Source: Parathielavia appendiculata
Taxonomy: Eukaryota > Ascomycota > Sordariomycetes > Sordariales > Chaetomiaceae
Direction of reading: 5' to 3'
Assembly: GCF_033297405.1 (NCBI RefSeq)
Contig: NW_026944221.1
Coordinates: 2,645,327-2,709,326, forward strand
Length of the DNA: 64,000 nt
Below the pieces are notes generated by a model. The model saw nothing but the letters and a program-made list of their open reading frames with translations. It did no database searches and had not been told where the DNA came from. The stretch's first letter is position 1; each line of letters starts with the position of its first letter. Below are positions 11,115-22,599 of the stretch, one piece after another. The position numbers and the translations under genes were made by a program.

Positions 11115-13575
11115 AGGGGACGGGCGGCATCAGCCTCGTCGAGGGAGTGAGGTGTGCTTTTCCTTATGGTCCTCATTGGCGTTTATGGATGGAGTTGGGT
11201 CGCACGAGTTCTACGACATGATTCCCTGGGTCAACCGGCAAGCGGAAGGGAAGGGGTATTTCCTGGGTCTACCTGTATAGAGGAGCGATTGCTTTCACAA
11301 TATCAAATACAATATCAAATGAATGTCTCAAGAACCAATCACAAGCGAAGGCGAGATTTTGGTATCTGGCATCGGAATACCAACCTGGAATATACGCCCC
11401 TCCCCGCTTCCGCTCTGATACTCCGTAGCTTCCAATATTCAATCCGTATGCGCAGCGGCATGTTCCTTCCGCGGATAGACGGGTGCCTCTTGGGTAACGG
11501 TTACACAGGCCCTTGTCACCGCATGGTTCCAGGCTAAGTTGATCATCACGAAAAACGACATTCGGTTTCGACTTGATACCGACAGGATTGTTCCAATAAT
11601 GTCACTTGTCACACGAATGTCGTACAAAGTTCGGAAACATCCTCTTCTCCCGTACCTCAGGACCTTGGCTTGCACAGTTCAACGTTGCCCTCCAATCAGC
11701 CAAGCAAGGGTTCGGCCACAGCATCGGAAGTTTACTGTCAGTCTACCTCCGTACCAAACGTTCAACGAACTGCTGTACTCCGTGGCACCAGGTCCTTTTT
11801 TAAGCTTTCAATTACCACACGTAACAGTCCCAGCCGCTGGGAACCCAAGGACCGCCGCCGCTTTCAACGCATTCCTCAGCTTTTGTTCAGCCGACCAGCG
11901 CCTTCCTCAGGGAGTAACCAAGCACACGTCCCAGATTCTGCCAAGAAGCGCTGAGCCGGAGATGGCTCCGCTTCCAAGGGCCAGGAGACGGTTTGGGGCA
12001 TTTGGAGTTTGGATTGACTGACCTTCGTGGGAAGTGCGATGGATCGTCTTCCCCGCGTCGCAAACCCCACGGTACGAAAACAACGCGGTAGTGCGCGACA
12101 CGGCCCGGCACGCGAGGGCGGAATCGGGAGGAGCCAGGGCAGTGCCCTTTGTTGATGGCGCCAACCGAGTTCCACACTGGTGGGCGCCGTGGTTTGGCGG
12201 CGGGCTGACCCGTGAATGGTGGGTGACCCGTGGCCAGGGCTGAAGGGTCGGGGGCCGACCTCATTGTCCGGGTCGGCTCATCAGCACTTCCCGTTGAGTC
12301 CCTTGCATGGGTCCTGAGTACATATTCGACGCCGCAAGGCACCCGGGTTCCAGGTCTCGGAGGTCAGTTAACTTCTTGCACAGCCTTTACGCACCCCCTC
12401 CCCCACCTCCCCGCGAAGGGAACGGTCACGATTTGCGCTCCCCCGCGGATTGGCTGCCCCTGGATCTCGACCACAGCCTATCAGGGCTGGCACCCTCCCT
12501 TCGTTTTCCACCCAATAGTCAGCGCCGTCAGCACGCTTGAGACCCTGGCTTCTGATGAAAATGGAACTTTCTTCGGGTGATCAGGTCGCCGCAATTCACA
12601 GCATCGAGTCGTCGGTCAGCCACCTTGACCTGTTGACCCCTTGTGGCTGCATGCAACCGGCGAAGGAGTAAATGGTCGATCACATGTGAGAGCTATTGTT
12701 CCTCGCAAGGCTCCTCCATACGTGCCGAGTGTCCGGCGGCAGTGGCGCCCTCATTGACTCCAACTCCTCTTCTGCCGACACCTCATGGATCGTATAACAT
12801 CCAAGACGTCCTGATCGCATGCTCGGCTTACACACGCCCCAAGGCAGCAAACTCTTCGATTGACGATCGATCATGGCAGTTAGGGCTCGGTGATACCAAA
12901 ACAAGGGTGTCTCGTGGCTGTGGTTTCCGGAAACTGTGGCCTTGGCCGACCCGTGCTGACGGTTACTCCACCACCCTCTCCTCGGACTACCACCCTCTCA
13001 CGGACATGTCCTTGGCTGCGGTATCTTGGCCAATGGCAGTGCAGTACTCCCTTGAATTATTTTTGCCCCGGCGAGACTGACCGCAGCTGAGGACTGCGCC
13101 GGGATCGAGTTTGAAAAATGGCACGCTCCAGAACGAGCGGCTAGCTCTCTTGTTGTCCTCCCCACATGGCGAACAAGCAGAAAGGGTGGGTAGGTCCGCA
13201 CCGTTATTCAACTGCCTAGGCCATGGTTCGGGAGCGCTTGACCCAGAAAGGTCAAACTACCATGTGATATTCATAGTCTCACCATCGTCTTGCGGACGAG
13301 GCTCGGGTTTTTCAAGATGACACCCCCGAGCCGTGGAGCTTTCCTCTGGGGCTCCGAGACACTCCATTCCGCAGTCCCGAATGAACCCATCTGTATTGAT
13401 AGGGAGCACATCCTCTGGTTAACTTATAGTGGTTTCCCTCTCAGTCCCATCGCCTTGACTCGGTCTTGTGTCATCTTTTAACATCTCCTCAGTGAAACCT
13501 TACACCAGTTCAGTCAAGGTATCCAAGCTGCTCTGGCGCAACGTACTCGAGCCTACCTACCTTCAAGCCGACACA
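11115..13575. other. Intergenic region between gdh and the GMC oxidoreductase gene
   Basis: No supported gene in 2.4 kb. A 160-codon + frame at 11539-12021 starts at a non-ATG codon and has no motif. The sequence carries many short direct GC-rich segments but no clear repeat unit. Confidence 0.5.
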
Positions 13576-16500
13576 ATGGGCAAGTCATCAACATCCAATC
13601 CGACAGGGTCATTGCAGGTCAATGGGCCCCTCTCGCCTCCCCTTACCCCGTCGCTGAACGGCAACACCAACCCCATGGGCATCCTGAACGGCGCCGCAAA
13701 CCCCAACAACACCAACAACCCCTTCCACAACGCACGCCCGGCGTCTCCAGACCCAAGCGTCTCCTCATGCTCAGACTCCAGCCCCATCCCTGGCTCGGCC
13801 TCTAGCTTCATAACAACTTCCTACACCACTTCCCAAGCAACCCCCTCCACCCCGGACCTCAATCGCAAAGACTCCCGCCCGCTCCCAGGATCCTACCCCG
13901 TCCCCGGGGTCCGCCACGACCATGACGACCTCCCATCCTCCTCCTCCTCCTCCTCCCCAACAACAAGGCACAACAACCGCCCCGGCTCCAAAGTCCGCAC
14001 CTACACCGACGGCCGGCAAGAAGCCCAGGCCTTCCCGCGCCTCTCCAAGCCGGTCGAGCTGCTCCGCAGCGCCTACGACGTGGTCGTCATCGGCTCGGGC
14101 TACGGCGGCGGCGTCGCGGCCTCGCGCATGGCGAGGACGGGGCAGTCGGTCTGTCTGCTCGAGAGGGGCCGCGAGAAGTGGCCCGGCGAGTACCCCTCGG
14201 GCACCGTCGACGCGTTTAAGGAGCTGCACTATTCCGGCACGCTGGCGCCGAGCTGGTTGAAGGGCAAGCTGGTCGAGGGTGGGGATCCGACCGGCTTGTT
14301 TCATTTGATCCTTGGGAGGGGGCAGAGTGCGGTTGTGGGGAATGGTGAGTCTCATGCCCGTTTCTGTCTGTCTGTTGATGGAAAAAAAGCGGGAAGAGAG
14401 GAAAAAGGAGATGATGACGCTGACTGTGGATGCGTTTGTTATAGGGCTTGGTGGGACGAGTTTGATCAACGCCAATGTGTTCATGGAGGCGGATAAGGAG
14501 ACGCTGGCCATGAAGGCCTGGCCGCCGGAGATCAGGGATAATGTGGACGGTTTGGACAAGTGTAAGTCCTGACGGGTAGTCTGGGACGAGTGAGTTCGCT
14601 GACGCGCTGCAGATTACGAAAAGGTGGCCGCGGTACTCGAGCCACAGGAGTATCCGGCTGAGTGGCCGGAGCTTCCCAAGGCGAAACTGCTGCAGAAACA
14701 GGCCGAGCTCTTGAACCTGGGACACAAGTTCAAGAAGGTGCGGCAGACGACGCGCTTCAGCAACGGGCCCAATAGCTGCGGCGTCGAGATGTCGCCTTCG
14801 TCGCTTTCGGGCCAGGACGCAACAGGCGTCAATGACGGCTCCAAGAACACCACGCTCGTCACGTACATTGCCGACGCCTGGAACTGGGGCGCCGAGATCT
14901 TCTGCGAGTGCGAGGTGCGCTACATCGAGAAGATCAAGAACGGCGAGGGCTATCGCGTCTACTTTGCCTGGCACGGGAGGAATAGGGGCCTGTTCAAAGC
15001 CAACCTCCATGGCGATCTGATGTGGGTGCACGCCAAGAACGCCGTCTTCCTCGGCGCGGGCGCCATTGCCACGACCGAGATTCTCCTACGGAGCAAGGCA
15101 ATGGGGCTTGAGATGAGCGACATGGTCGGCCAGAACATGAGCGGGAACGGCGACATGCTGGCATTTGGTTACAACACCGATGAGACGGCCAACGCCATTG
15201 GGCGGGAAACTCCGTCGCCATACAACCCCATCGGGCCAACCATCACCAGCGTCATTGACTGCCGGGAGGGCAACGACAACCCCCTTGACGGGTTCGTTCT
15301 GGAGGAAGGGGCCGTTCCTCAGGCCCTGTCCCACTTCCTCCAGGCGATGCTGGATTTCATGCCCGGCAAGAAAGAACCCAAAAATGAAACCATTGTTGAA
15401 AGGGCGCAGGCTGCGCTCGCACGCTACGGCAGCCGGTTCTTGGGCCCGTACTTCAAAAGCGGAGCTGTGGAGAGGACGCAGGTCTATCTGGTCATGTCTC
15501 ACGACAGTAAGACCATTCAAGACTCTGTTCCCGGATTTCCATGCTGACCATCATCACAGGCAACCAAGCTGTCTTGACCCTCGAAGACGACAAGCCCGTG
15601 CTCGAGTTCCTCGGCGTTGCACGAAGTCATCACGTCAAGAAGCTGAATGAGCTGCTGAGACGGGCAACTGAGGTTGTTGGCGGCACCCTCGTACAGAGCC
15701 CCTTTTACGAGCTGCTGGGCCAGCAGGTTACGGTTCATCCCATCGGGTATGTAACCTCCCCTCCATTGCCCCTTTTTTGTGCTACCATGCTGGAGCATAG
15801 TCTAACCTTGATTCAGGGGAGCGAGCATGGCCCGAGACAACACGGGTAACACTGGTGTAACCAACCACGTGGGCCAAGTCTTTACTGGAGAGGGCAGTGA
15901 GACCCACGATGGGCTGATTGTTACGGATGGCTCGGTGATCCCCACGGCTCTTGGCGCCAACCCCTTTGCTACGATCGCTGCGCTGGCTGAGCGCTCTGTC
16001 GAGGCATACGCGGCGTCCAAGGGTCTCACCATCAGCCAGGAGAAGAACGGCATCCTGAACCTGCTCGGCGAGCCTCATCATGTCCCTCGACGCCACCGAC
16101 CCAGAGTGAAGCGTGAGCAGGTCAAAGCCGTGGAGGAACAGGAGAGCATTATCGTGGCCAACAATGTCATCCGCGCGGCCTCAGAGCTCAGCGCGAGTGG
16201 CATTGGCTTCACCGAAGTCATGTCCGGCTTCATCCATCACGACCGGAACCTCACCGAGGACAACCGCGAGACATATGAGCTCGCCCACCGCACGGCCAAG
16301 TCTCTGTGCGAGAGCGCCCGCTTCTTCCTGAGCGTTCAGGCGTTTGACACCAAGGAGCTGATCAAGCATTCGCAGCATCGCGGCATGCTGACGGGCACGT
16401 TCGTCTGTCCAACCATCCCCGGGTCGCCGTTCATGGTGCAGCGGGGAGAGTTCAATCTCTTCATCCTTAACAACAAGGCCCCTGGCACCCGTAATTTGAC

Positions 16501-18043
16501 GTACGACTTTGACATGACGGGCATCAACGGCAGGAAGCTGCACTTCCACGGCTACAAGGTAGTCGACTCGTCTGTCGCTTTGGCTCCCTTGCAGTTTTGG
16601 CGAGCCACCAGCACCTTGTACGTGACAGTCAGCGAGCATGTGCCCGGCATGTGTGCCGATCTCGACGACGAAGAAGCCTGGAGGCGAGGAGCCGTTATCG
16701 CCAAGGGCATGATGCACATCCAGCTGGCCGACTTCCTCTCGCAGATCAACACTATGACGCCCACGGGGAGCAACCTGGTCAGGAAAGCCCTCAGCGCTGC
16801 CGGGTTCTTGACCTACTTCACCCGCAAGTCACTCTCTCTCTTCCTCTCGCCCCTTACCGCTCTCCAGTATCCCACCAAGACCTTCAGCGGCTTCATCAAC
16901 CACACACCACCCGACCAGTCCGTCGAGATCGTCGCCTCGGACAGTGTGTGCTCGCGCATGCACATCTGGGAACCCACCCACGTCCCCGGCAACGACCCCC
17001 AAAACGTCCGCAACCTGTTCATGATTCCCGGCGCCTCGGTCGACCACCAGATCTTCGCCCTCCCCACCATCCCCTACAACGCCGTCAACTACTTCACGCG
17101 CGCCGGCTACCGCGTCTTCGTCACGGTCCACCGCATCAGCCAGACCATGATCGCCGGCAACATGTGGACGACCTACGACGCGCGCCTCGACCTGCGTGCC
17201 TGCCTCGAGCACATCCGCTCTGTCCACGGCCCCGCCAAGATCTACACCATCGCCCACTGCATGGGCAGCGTAGCCTTTGCATCAGGCCTCCTCGACGGCA
17301 CCATCCCTACCTCCTGGATCCTCGGCATCACCTGCTCGCAGGTCTTTTTCAACCCCGTCTGGGGCCCCGCCAATATGGCCAAGGTCACGGCTGGCCCGAT
17401 CCCGATGGACAAGCTCTACTCGCTCTTCGCCGGCAGCTGGTTTTCGTGCAGCACCTCGCACAACGACACCCTAGTGCAGCAAGCCCTGAACCAGATCCTC
17501 CGCCTGTACCCGCAGGCGCGCAAGGAGATGTGCAACAACGCAGCCTGCCACCGCACCTCGCTCGTCTTTGGCCGGTGCTGGAACCACGCCAATCTCAACG
17601 AGGCCACACACCGGCAGATCGACCGCTTCTTTGGCGGCGTCAACATGCGTCTGCTGGGTTTGCTCATGAAGATGGGCTACGAGGGCCACGTCATGACCAA
17701 CGCGCCGCTCTGCGAGCCGCTTACAACACCCGAGAACATCGAGCGGCTCCGCGGCATTCCCGTCATGCTGTTTGTCGGCCGCGACAACGCGGTGCTGTCG
17801 CCCGAGGCGACGGAGCGCACCTACGAGACGCTCTGTGACGCCTTCGAGGACGGAGAGTACAGGCGCCGCGTCGTGCCCGGGTATGGCCACCTGGACGGCT
17901 GGATGGGGCGCAACGCGTGGAAGGATGTGTACCCGTTTGTGAGGGAGGAGGTTGATCGGGTGACGCGGGGGGAGGCGTACCGGTTCGAGGAGCCCGAGGA
18001 TCGGTTCAAGGCCATGGTTCACGGTGGCGAGTTGTTGTATTGA
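13576..18043 (+). CDS. GMC/cholesterol-oxidase-type flavoprotein fused to alpha/beta hydrolase
   Basis: Exons 13576-14344, 14445-14561, 14613-15506, 15560-15746 and 15817-18043 give 1,397 residues. ATG 13576 (context ACACAATGGG) is chosen; the upstream in-frame codon at 13468 is GTG. Residues 1-160 are Pro/Ser-rich and probably disordered. A flavin Rossmann motif (DVVVIGSGYGGGVAASR, about 170-186) starts the oxidoreductase half. That half ends with TDGSVIPTALGANPFATIAALAER, the GMC/cholesterol-oxidase C-terminal signature. The second half is an alpha/beta hydrolase: a strand with NLFMIPGASVDHQIF, a nucleophile elbow AHCMGS with Cys instead of Ser, an acid region VGRDNAVLSPEATE, and a His in VPGYGHLDGW. 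Substrate is unknown; sterol or other lipid oxidation coupled to ester cleavage is a guess from the domains. No signal peptide, so probably intracellular. Confidence 0.88.
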
Positions 18044-18591
18044 TGTGAGTGTACGAAGAAAGGAAGGTTAGGGATTTTGCAAATGGTTGTTTGAGTGGAT
18101 AGAGTTTGGCGGGATACCCTTGTCGTGTTTTGTAATTTCGGAAACGAGGTGAGGGTGTCGTCGGAGTGCATTGTGTTTGCTCGGTTTAGGGGTCAATATG
18201 TTTCCGATAAACTGTCTCACGACAGGGTGGCACATTTTGCTTAGACAACGATGCTTAAACATTTGGCTGGACCAAGTGCCAGAGTTAGATGGCTTAGATA
18301 GCCTATCATCCTCGAGCCAAAGGCAACAATCCAAGGGGAAGTTGATTCTGAGTTCAAACAAGCAATATGACCTACCGTAGAGCGTTCGCCTTTCAAGTTC
18401 TCGGACGAGGAATAGACCTAAACAGTCATAGAACTTCATGAAATAGACACGGACTAAAGATATTCACCAGTCAAGTCACCAAATACCCATACTCACCAAC
18501 AAATCCAATCCTAACCCATGATATATATGCCGTCCCCCAAACGCCGTAGCCTCCTTCTCGTTACCGGATCACACAAGCTGTCGGCCGCCCA
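18044..18591. other. Convergent 3' intergenic region (GMC fusion gene and pol3)
   Basis: 550 bases between two converging stop codons, moderately AT-rich; presumably holds both 3' ends. No gene seen. Confidence 0.6.
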
Positions 18592-21500
18592 CTACCAGAT
18601 AGCAGCCTGGTCAAAATCAAACCTCGCCAACTCCTTATTCGCATCCTCCAGATCCTTCTTTGCCTTCATGCGCATGTAAAAGATGGGGCAGTCCTTGCTG
18701 CTGCAGATGACCTCGCAGTGCATGCTGCCCTGGCAGCGCTGGCACTGCGTCCACAGCCGGCCGAACCGGACCTCGAGGTCCGACACCTTGTCGAGCGTCT
18801 TCTTGTAGAGCTCCCCAACACGCGGCGCGTCGTCGGCGCACACGGCGCCCTGGCTCTCATCCTTGCCCGTCAACGGCTTCTTGCAGCCCATACAAGTCTG
18901 CGTCTTCTTGGCAAACTTCATGAGCCCGCCGATGGTCGGGGCTGCGACTGAGATGGAGCGCGTGTGGTCGCCCGTGAGCAGCGACTTGGCCTTGGTCTCG
19001 CCGAGGATGGGCTCGAAGATGCGGCCCAGCGGCTTGGCCAGCTGGTTGTCGAGGTAGTACTTGGTGTCGATGGGGACGTTGTGCTCAAGCACGTAGATGG
19101 GGTCCTCGGAGCGCTCAAAATTCTTGGAGCCCGCGGCGCCCTTGACCATGACGTAGGCCACACGGTCGCCGAGGCCTGGCGCCGACCCGGCGTCTCGCTT
19201 CTTCATCCGCTGTGCTAGTTCGACGTGAGCTTGCTTTGCGGCGTAGTCGTCCTTGGTCAGGGCCTTGGTGATGACCAGCTTGGACATGTCGATCTTGTTT
19301 TGCAGAAGGTCCGCGATAGTGTCCTTGACGTATCTACGACGGTCAGCATTTAGTGTTCAGCAACAGCCGGAATGGGTTGGCATACTCTTGCGCGCCCGGC
19401 ACATCCTGGTCGATTAGAATCATCCTGAGGACCTTTTCAATGACAGTTTGCACCAGGAGACAGTTGTCACGCCTGACCGTCTCAATACCCTTGGTATCCA
19501 TCTTATCGTACTTCTCCGGTTTGGTCCAGTACAGCCCTGCGTAACGCTTTTTGTTGATGAGAAGATAGGGGAAATAGACCTTCTCGAATTCGAGCTTGAT
19601 GGGCTTGATGAACTTGCTCGAGACGAATTGCGAGGCATCCTCCCCGAGCTTCATGGCTTCCGCCAGGTCCTTGGTACCGAACTTGACCATGACGGAATCG
19701 GTATCACCGTAGATGACCTGGGCATCGTGGGAGTAGCCGTTTGCGATGCAGTACCTCTGCTCGACTTCCTGCTTTGTCTTCTCAATCATCTGACGACCAA
19801 AAGCTGTGGTGCTGCTGGCAATCTCAAGGCAGGGAAGCTTGCCGTTCGTCGCACCTGTCAAACCGTAGACAGAGTTGGCGCTAATTTTCAAGGCCAGCTG
19901 CCGACCGTTCAGCACCGCCTTTTTGAAGGGATCCGTCTCAGCAGCCAACTCCCGCTTTGCTTGTTTTCGAGCTGCGAGCAACTCCTCCAAGATCTGGGCC
20001 AGCAGGCCTTTCCTCTGCTTGGTGGTGACAAACATGTCCCCGTTGGGTGTGACAATGTAGTCCTCTTCCTTCTTCAGATTCCACTTTTCAACATCCTTCT
20101 TCTTGATGAGGGTCGTGTAACAGAGGTTGTGTGCTTGGATGATACTCGGGTACAGCGAAGCAAAATCCAGCGTGGCAATTGGCACGTCATAGTAGCCTCT
20201 GGTAGGCTCAATGACGGTGGCACCTTCGTACTGCTCCTCGGACGACTCTGACCTGACGTTGGGAATGACCAGCTTTTGCTCCAGAGCCTTCCGGCAGAGT
20301 TGGCTCAAGAACTTGACCTGTTGGCCTCTTGCGAGCAAGAAGTTGAAGGGGACGCCTGTGACTCTTGCCATTTCGGTGTAGTTTTCGAGGCACGATAGTT
20401 TGTCCATCAATCGCTGAGGGAGGTAGGCATCCTTGAGGCAGTACAAGGCCAGCCGACGCCTGGATTCGGGGGTGCCTTCGAAAAGTTCGGTGATCATGGA
20501 GTGATGCACGTCTTCCTTCTGCTCGCCGAGGAAATGAGAGCAGACTGAGTTCAGGGTATAACTCCGTAGTTGATGGTCACGCTGGATCAACTGCAAAAGG
20601 TCGAGCTGGAGACGTCCATTGGTATTGGTGGCCTTGGTGTCACGGTTGCCCATCTGCTTGCTGGAAAAGTTGGTCTCCTTTGACACAGACTTGACGTATG
20701 TGCGGGACCAGTACTCGAAACCGTGAACCTTCAGGTGCTTGGCTCGGTCAAGCAGATAAGGAAAATCGAAGTTGGCAATGTTGTAGCCAATGATGATGTC
20801 CGGGTCGACCCTCTGAAGGAAATCCCTCCACGCCTTGAGCATATCCTCTTCCTTGTCAAAGGAGATGATCTGAGTGGCCACGATGGGACTGGTGGTATCC
20901 AAACAAAACACGTTCCGCACGAATGGCTTTTTGTCCCCATACTTGGTGACGATGTTGGCGATTTGGATAACGGAGTCGTGGTTGGCCTCAGGGAAGATGC
21001 CTTTGCGGCCCGCGCACTCGATATCGAAGGAAAGGATTCTCAGGGGAGCCATCTTGGACCACTCGCCGGTGGGCTTGTGGGCGATCAGGTCTCTGTAGCT
21101 CATCTGAGCTTCGATCTGGCAATTGGACTGCTTGTCGGTCATGAGGGCATATCGGCCCGCCGGTGCCTCAACCCAAGCCATGCCGGCAATCTGCGCTCAC
21201 TGTCAGCCTCCTTCCCCGCAGCTTGCACTTGTGCCAATCATACCGAGCAGTCCACCATGAACCGGAGCAGGTACTGGATGTTGTCATAGGTCATGATGGT
21301 GCCGTCGGCGCTCTTCCACATGCCCTTCCAATTGGCATCGCCCCGTTCGATCAAGGTGCGGACCTTGTTGATGAACTTTGGGTCTGTGACGGTGATCTTG
21401 AGGTAGGGGTTCTGGATGTTGCCCTGAAAGCCATATATATTTTCTCGCATGGTGAGGGTGACGGAATGGATGACGGCTTGGTGCATGGCGAGTTGTGTTT

Positions 21501-22008
21501 CGAGATAGGCCTTGAACTTGGGGCAGTCCTCGGCCGTGAAGGACACTGGAGCAGCGACGTAGAGATAGTGTTTGAAGTCCTTCACATGCAGCAGCACAGA
21601 GTTTCCATTGTCGGTAACACCAAATAGTTTCACTGTCGCTTGGCCGCCAGCAACGGTACCCTCCTCAGCTTCGATGGCCTGGAAACAGAGACTGTGCTTC
21701 GCTGGGTCGAAATGCCGGGGTACAGGTGGTCGATCCCAAATCTGGTCCTTCTCTGCATTGCTCTGCTTGAGATCCGAGATGTCCTGGCTCATGCGCTCGA
21801 GCACTTCGCTCTCAAAGGTACTCTTTTGCTGGCTTGAGGCCAGTTTGCCCCTGCCGTCATTCTGGGAGCTGCCGAGGCGGACTGCAGGAGAGGAGGATGG
21901 CTCATCTAGACGCCGCTTTTTCGAGGAGATGGGAGTGGCGACGATGTTGCGACGCGCGCTCGATGCCTCACCGAACACCCGCTTCTGGGGTAGAGTAGCG
22001 GCGGGCAT
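18592..22008 (-). CDS. pol3: DNA polymerase delta catalytic subunit
   Basis: Nuclear B-family replicative polymerase with 3'-5' exonuclease, for lagging-strand synthesis and repair. Exons in coding order are 22008-21244, 21190-19386 and 19333-18592, giving 1,103 residues. ATG 22008 (MPAATLPQKR) is chosen; the longer open frame begins with TTG. Motifs: Exo I SFDIECAGRKG (about 308), Exo II YNIANFDFPYLL, Exo III YCLKDAYLP, polymerase A DFASLYPSIIQAHN (about 600), B NSVYGLTGA, and C YGDTDSVM (about 748). The C-terminus has CysA (CMGC...CADD, about 1003-1025) and CysB (CQRC...C-x4-C, about 1050), the iron-sulphur site that binds the B subunit. CysA shows Asp where the last Cys is expected (see findings). 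An MluI cell-cycle box lies 245 bases upstream. Confidence 0.97.
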
Positions 22009-22504
22009 TGCTGAGGCTGGGCGGACGACGTGATGAACAAACGGATTTTGGAGATGGACAGAAGGATGAATATGATGTATCAATTCGTCAAGTCATCAAA
22101 TGGGCGTTTGTTAAGAGACTGGGCATAGTTCAACAAGGTTGGATTCGAAGTCGAACTTGTAAAGAAGGAGCGAGCAAATGGCACAAAACACAGCTCCCCA
22201 GACTTCGGACGCGCTTCAATTGTTTAATTACGTGACTTGCCCCACTTTCTCGACGCGTTGAGTTTGATGGACCGGTAAGGTACGTACCTCAACAGCCGCT
22301 ACAATCAGCCCAAGCGCTCTAAAGCTGTTGTTTATGAAAACAATACGGACGTACACGAGCTGGGAGTCGAAATTCCCAGCGTCCCATCATGCAAACCTTA
22401 GCTCTGTCCAGCTCTTCGCCTAGAAGAGGTTACCTCATGAAACCCTGACGTGCCATGTGCGTACGCGCCGTAGACCCTAACCCTTAGAATACCTTACCCC
22501 GCCT
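22009..22504. other. Upstream region of pol3
   Basis: About 500 bases between the pol3 start and the left inverted repeat of the Tc1-like element. It contains one ACGCGT and is otherwise unremarkable. A short palindrome-rich stretch (GGTAAGGTACGTACC, about 22274-22288) is present. Confidence 0.5.
22253..22258. promoter_or_regulatory. MluI cell-cycle box (ACGCGT) upstream of pol3
   Basis: ACGCGT lies about 245 bases upstream of the pol3 ATG. In yeasts, MBF (Mbp1/Res-Cdc10) binds this hexamer to drive G1/S transcription of DNA replication genes, and DNA polymerase genes are classic targets. The site is seen; G1/S control here is inferred. Confidence 0.5.
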
Positions 22505-22535
22505 CCACATGGACAAAAAAAAGGGCACTCCAAAA
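22505..22535 (+). repeat. Left terminal inverted repeat of Tc1-like element
   Basis: Pairs with the complement of 23748-23778; the shared core is GGACAAAAAAAA followed by GGCAC and CCAAAA. Confidence 0.8.
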
Positions 22536-22599
22536 TCGGAATCCCCCCACCGATTCAGACACCCTACTTCCCGCCCCTCCTCCTGCCATCGCTGCCAAA

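Noticed and set aside
11539..12021. 160-codon + ORF downstream of gdh
   Set aside because: Non-ATG start, no motif, overlapped by several equally long frames.
13771..14559. 262-codon minus-strand ORF over the GMC oxidoreductase N-terminus
   Set aside because: Antisense of a conserved FAD domain; crosses an intron of the real gene.
16559..16594. Possible 36-base intron (GTAGTC...TTGCAG) in the GMC/hydrolase gene
   Set aside because: Too short for this genome, and the encoded VVDSSVALAPLQFW fits the surrounding protein.
22009..22083. N-terminal extension of pol3 (25 residues)
   Set aside because: The extended frame begins at TTG; the ATG at 22008 gives the usual start.
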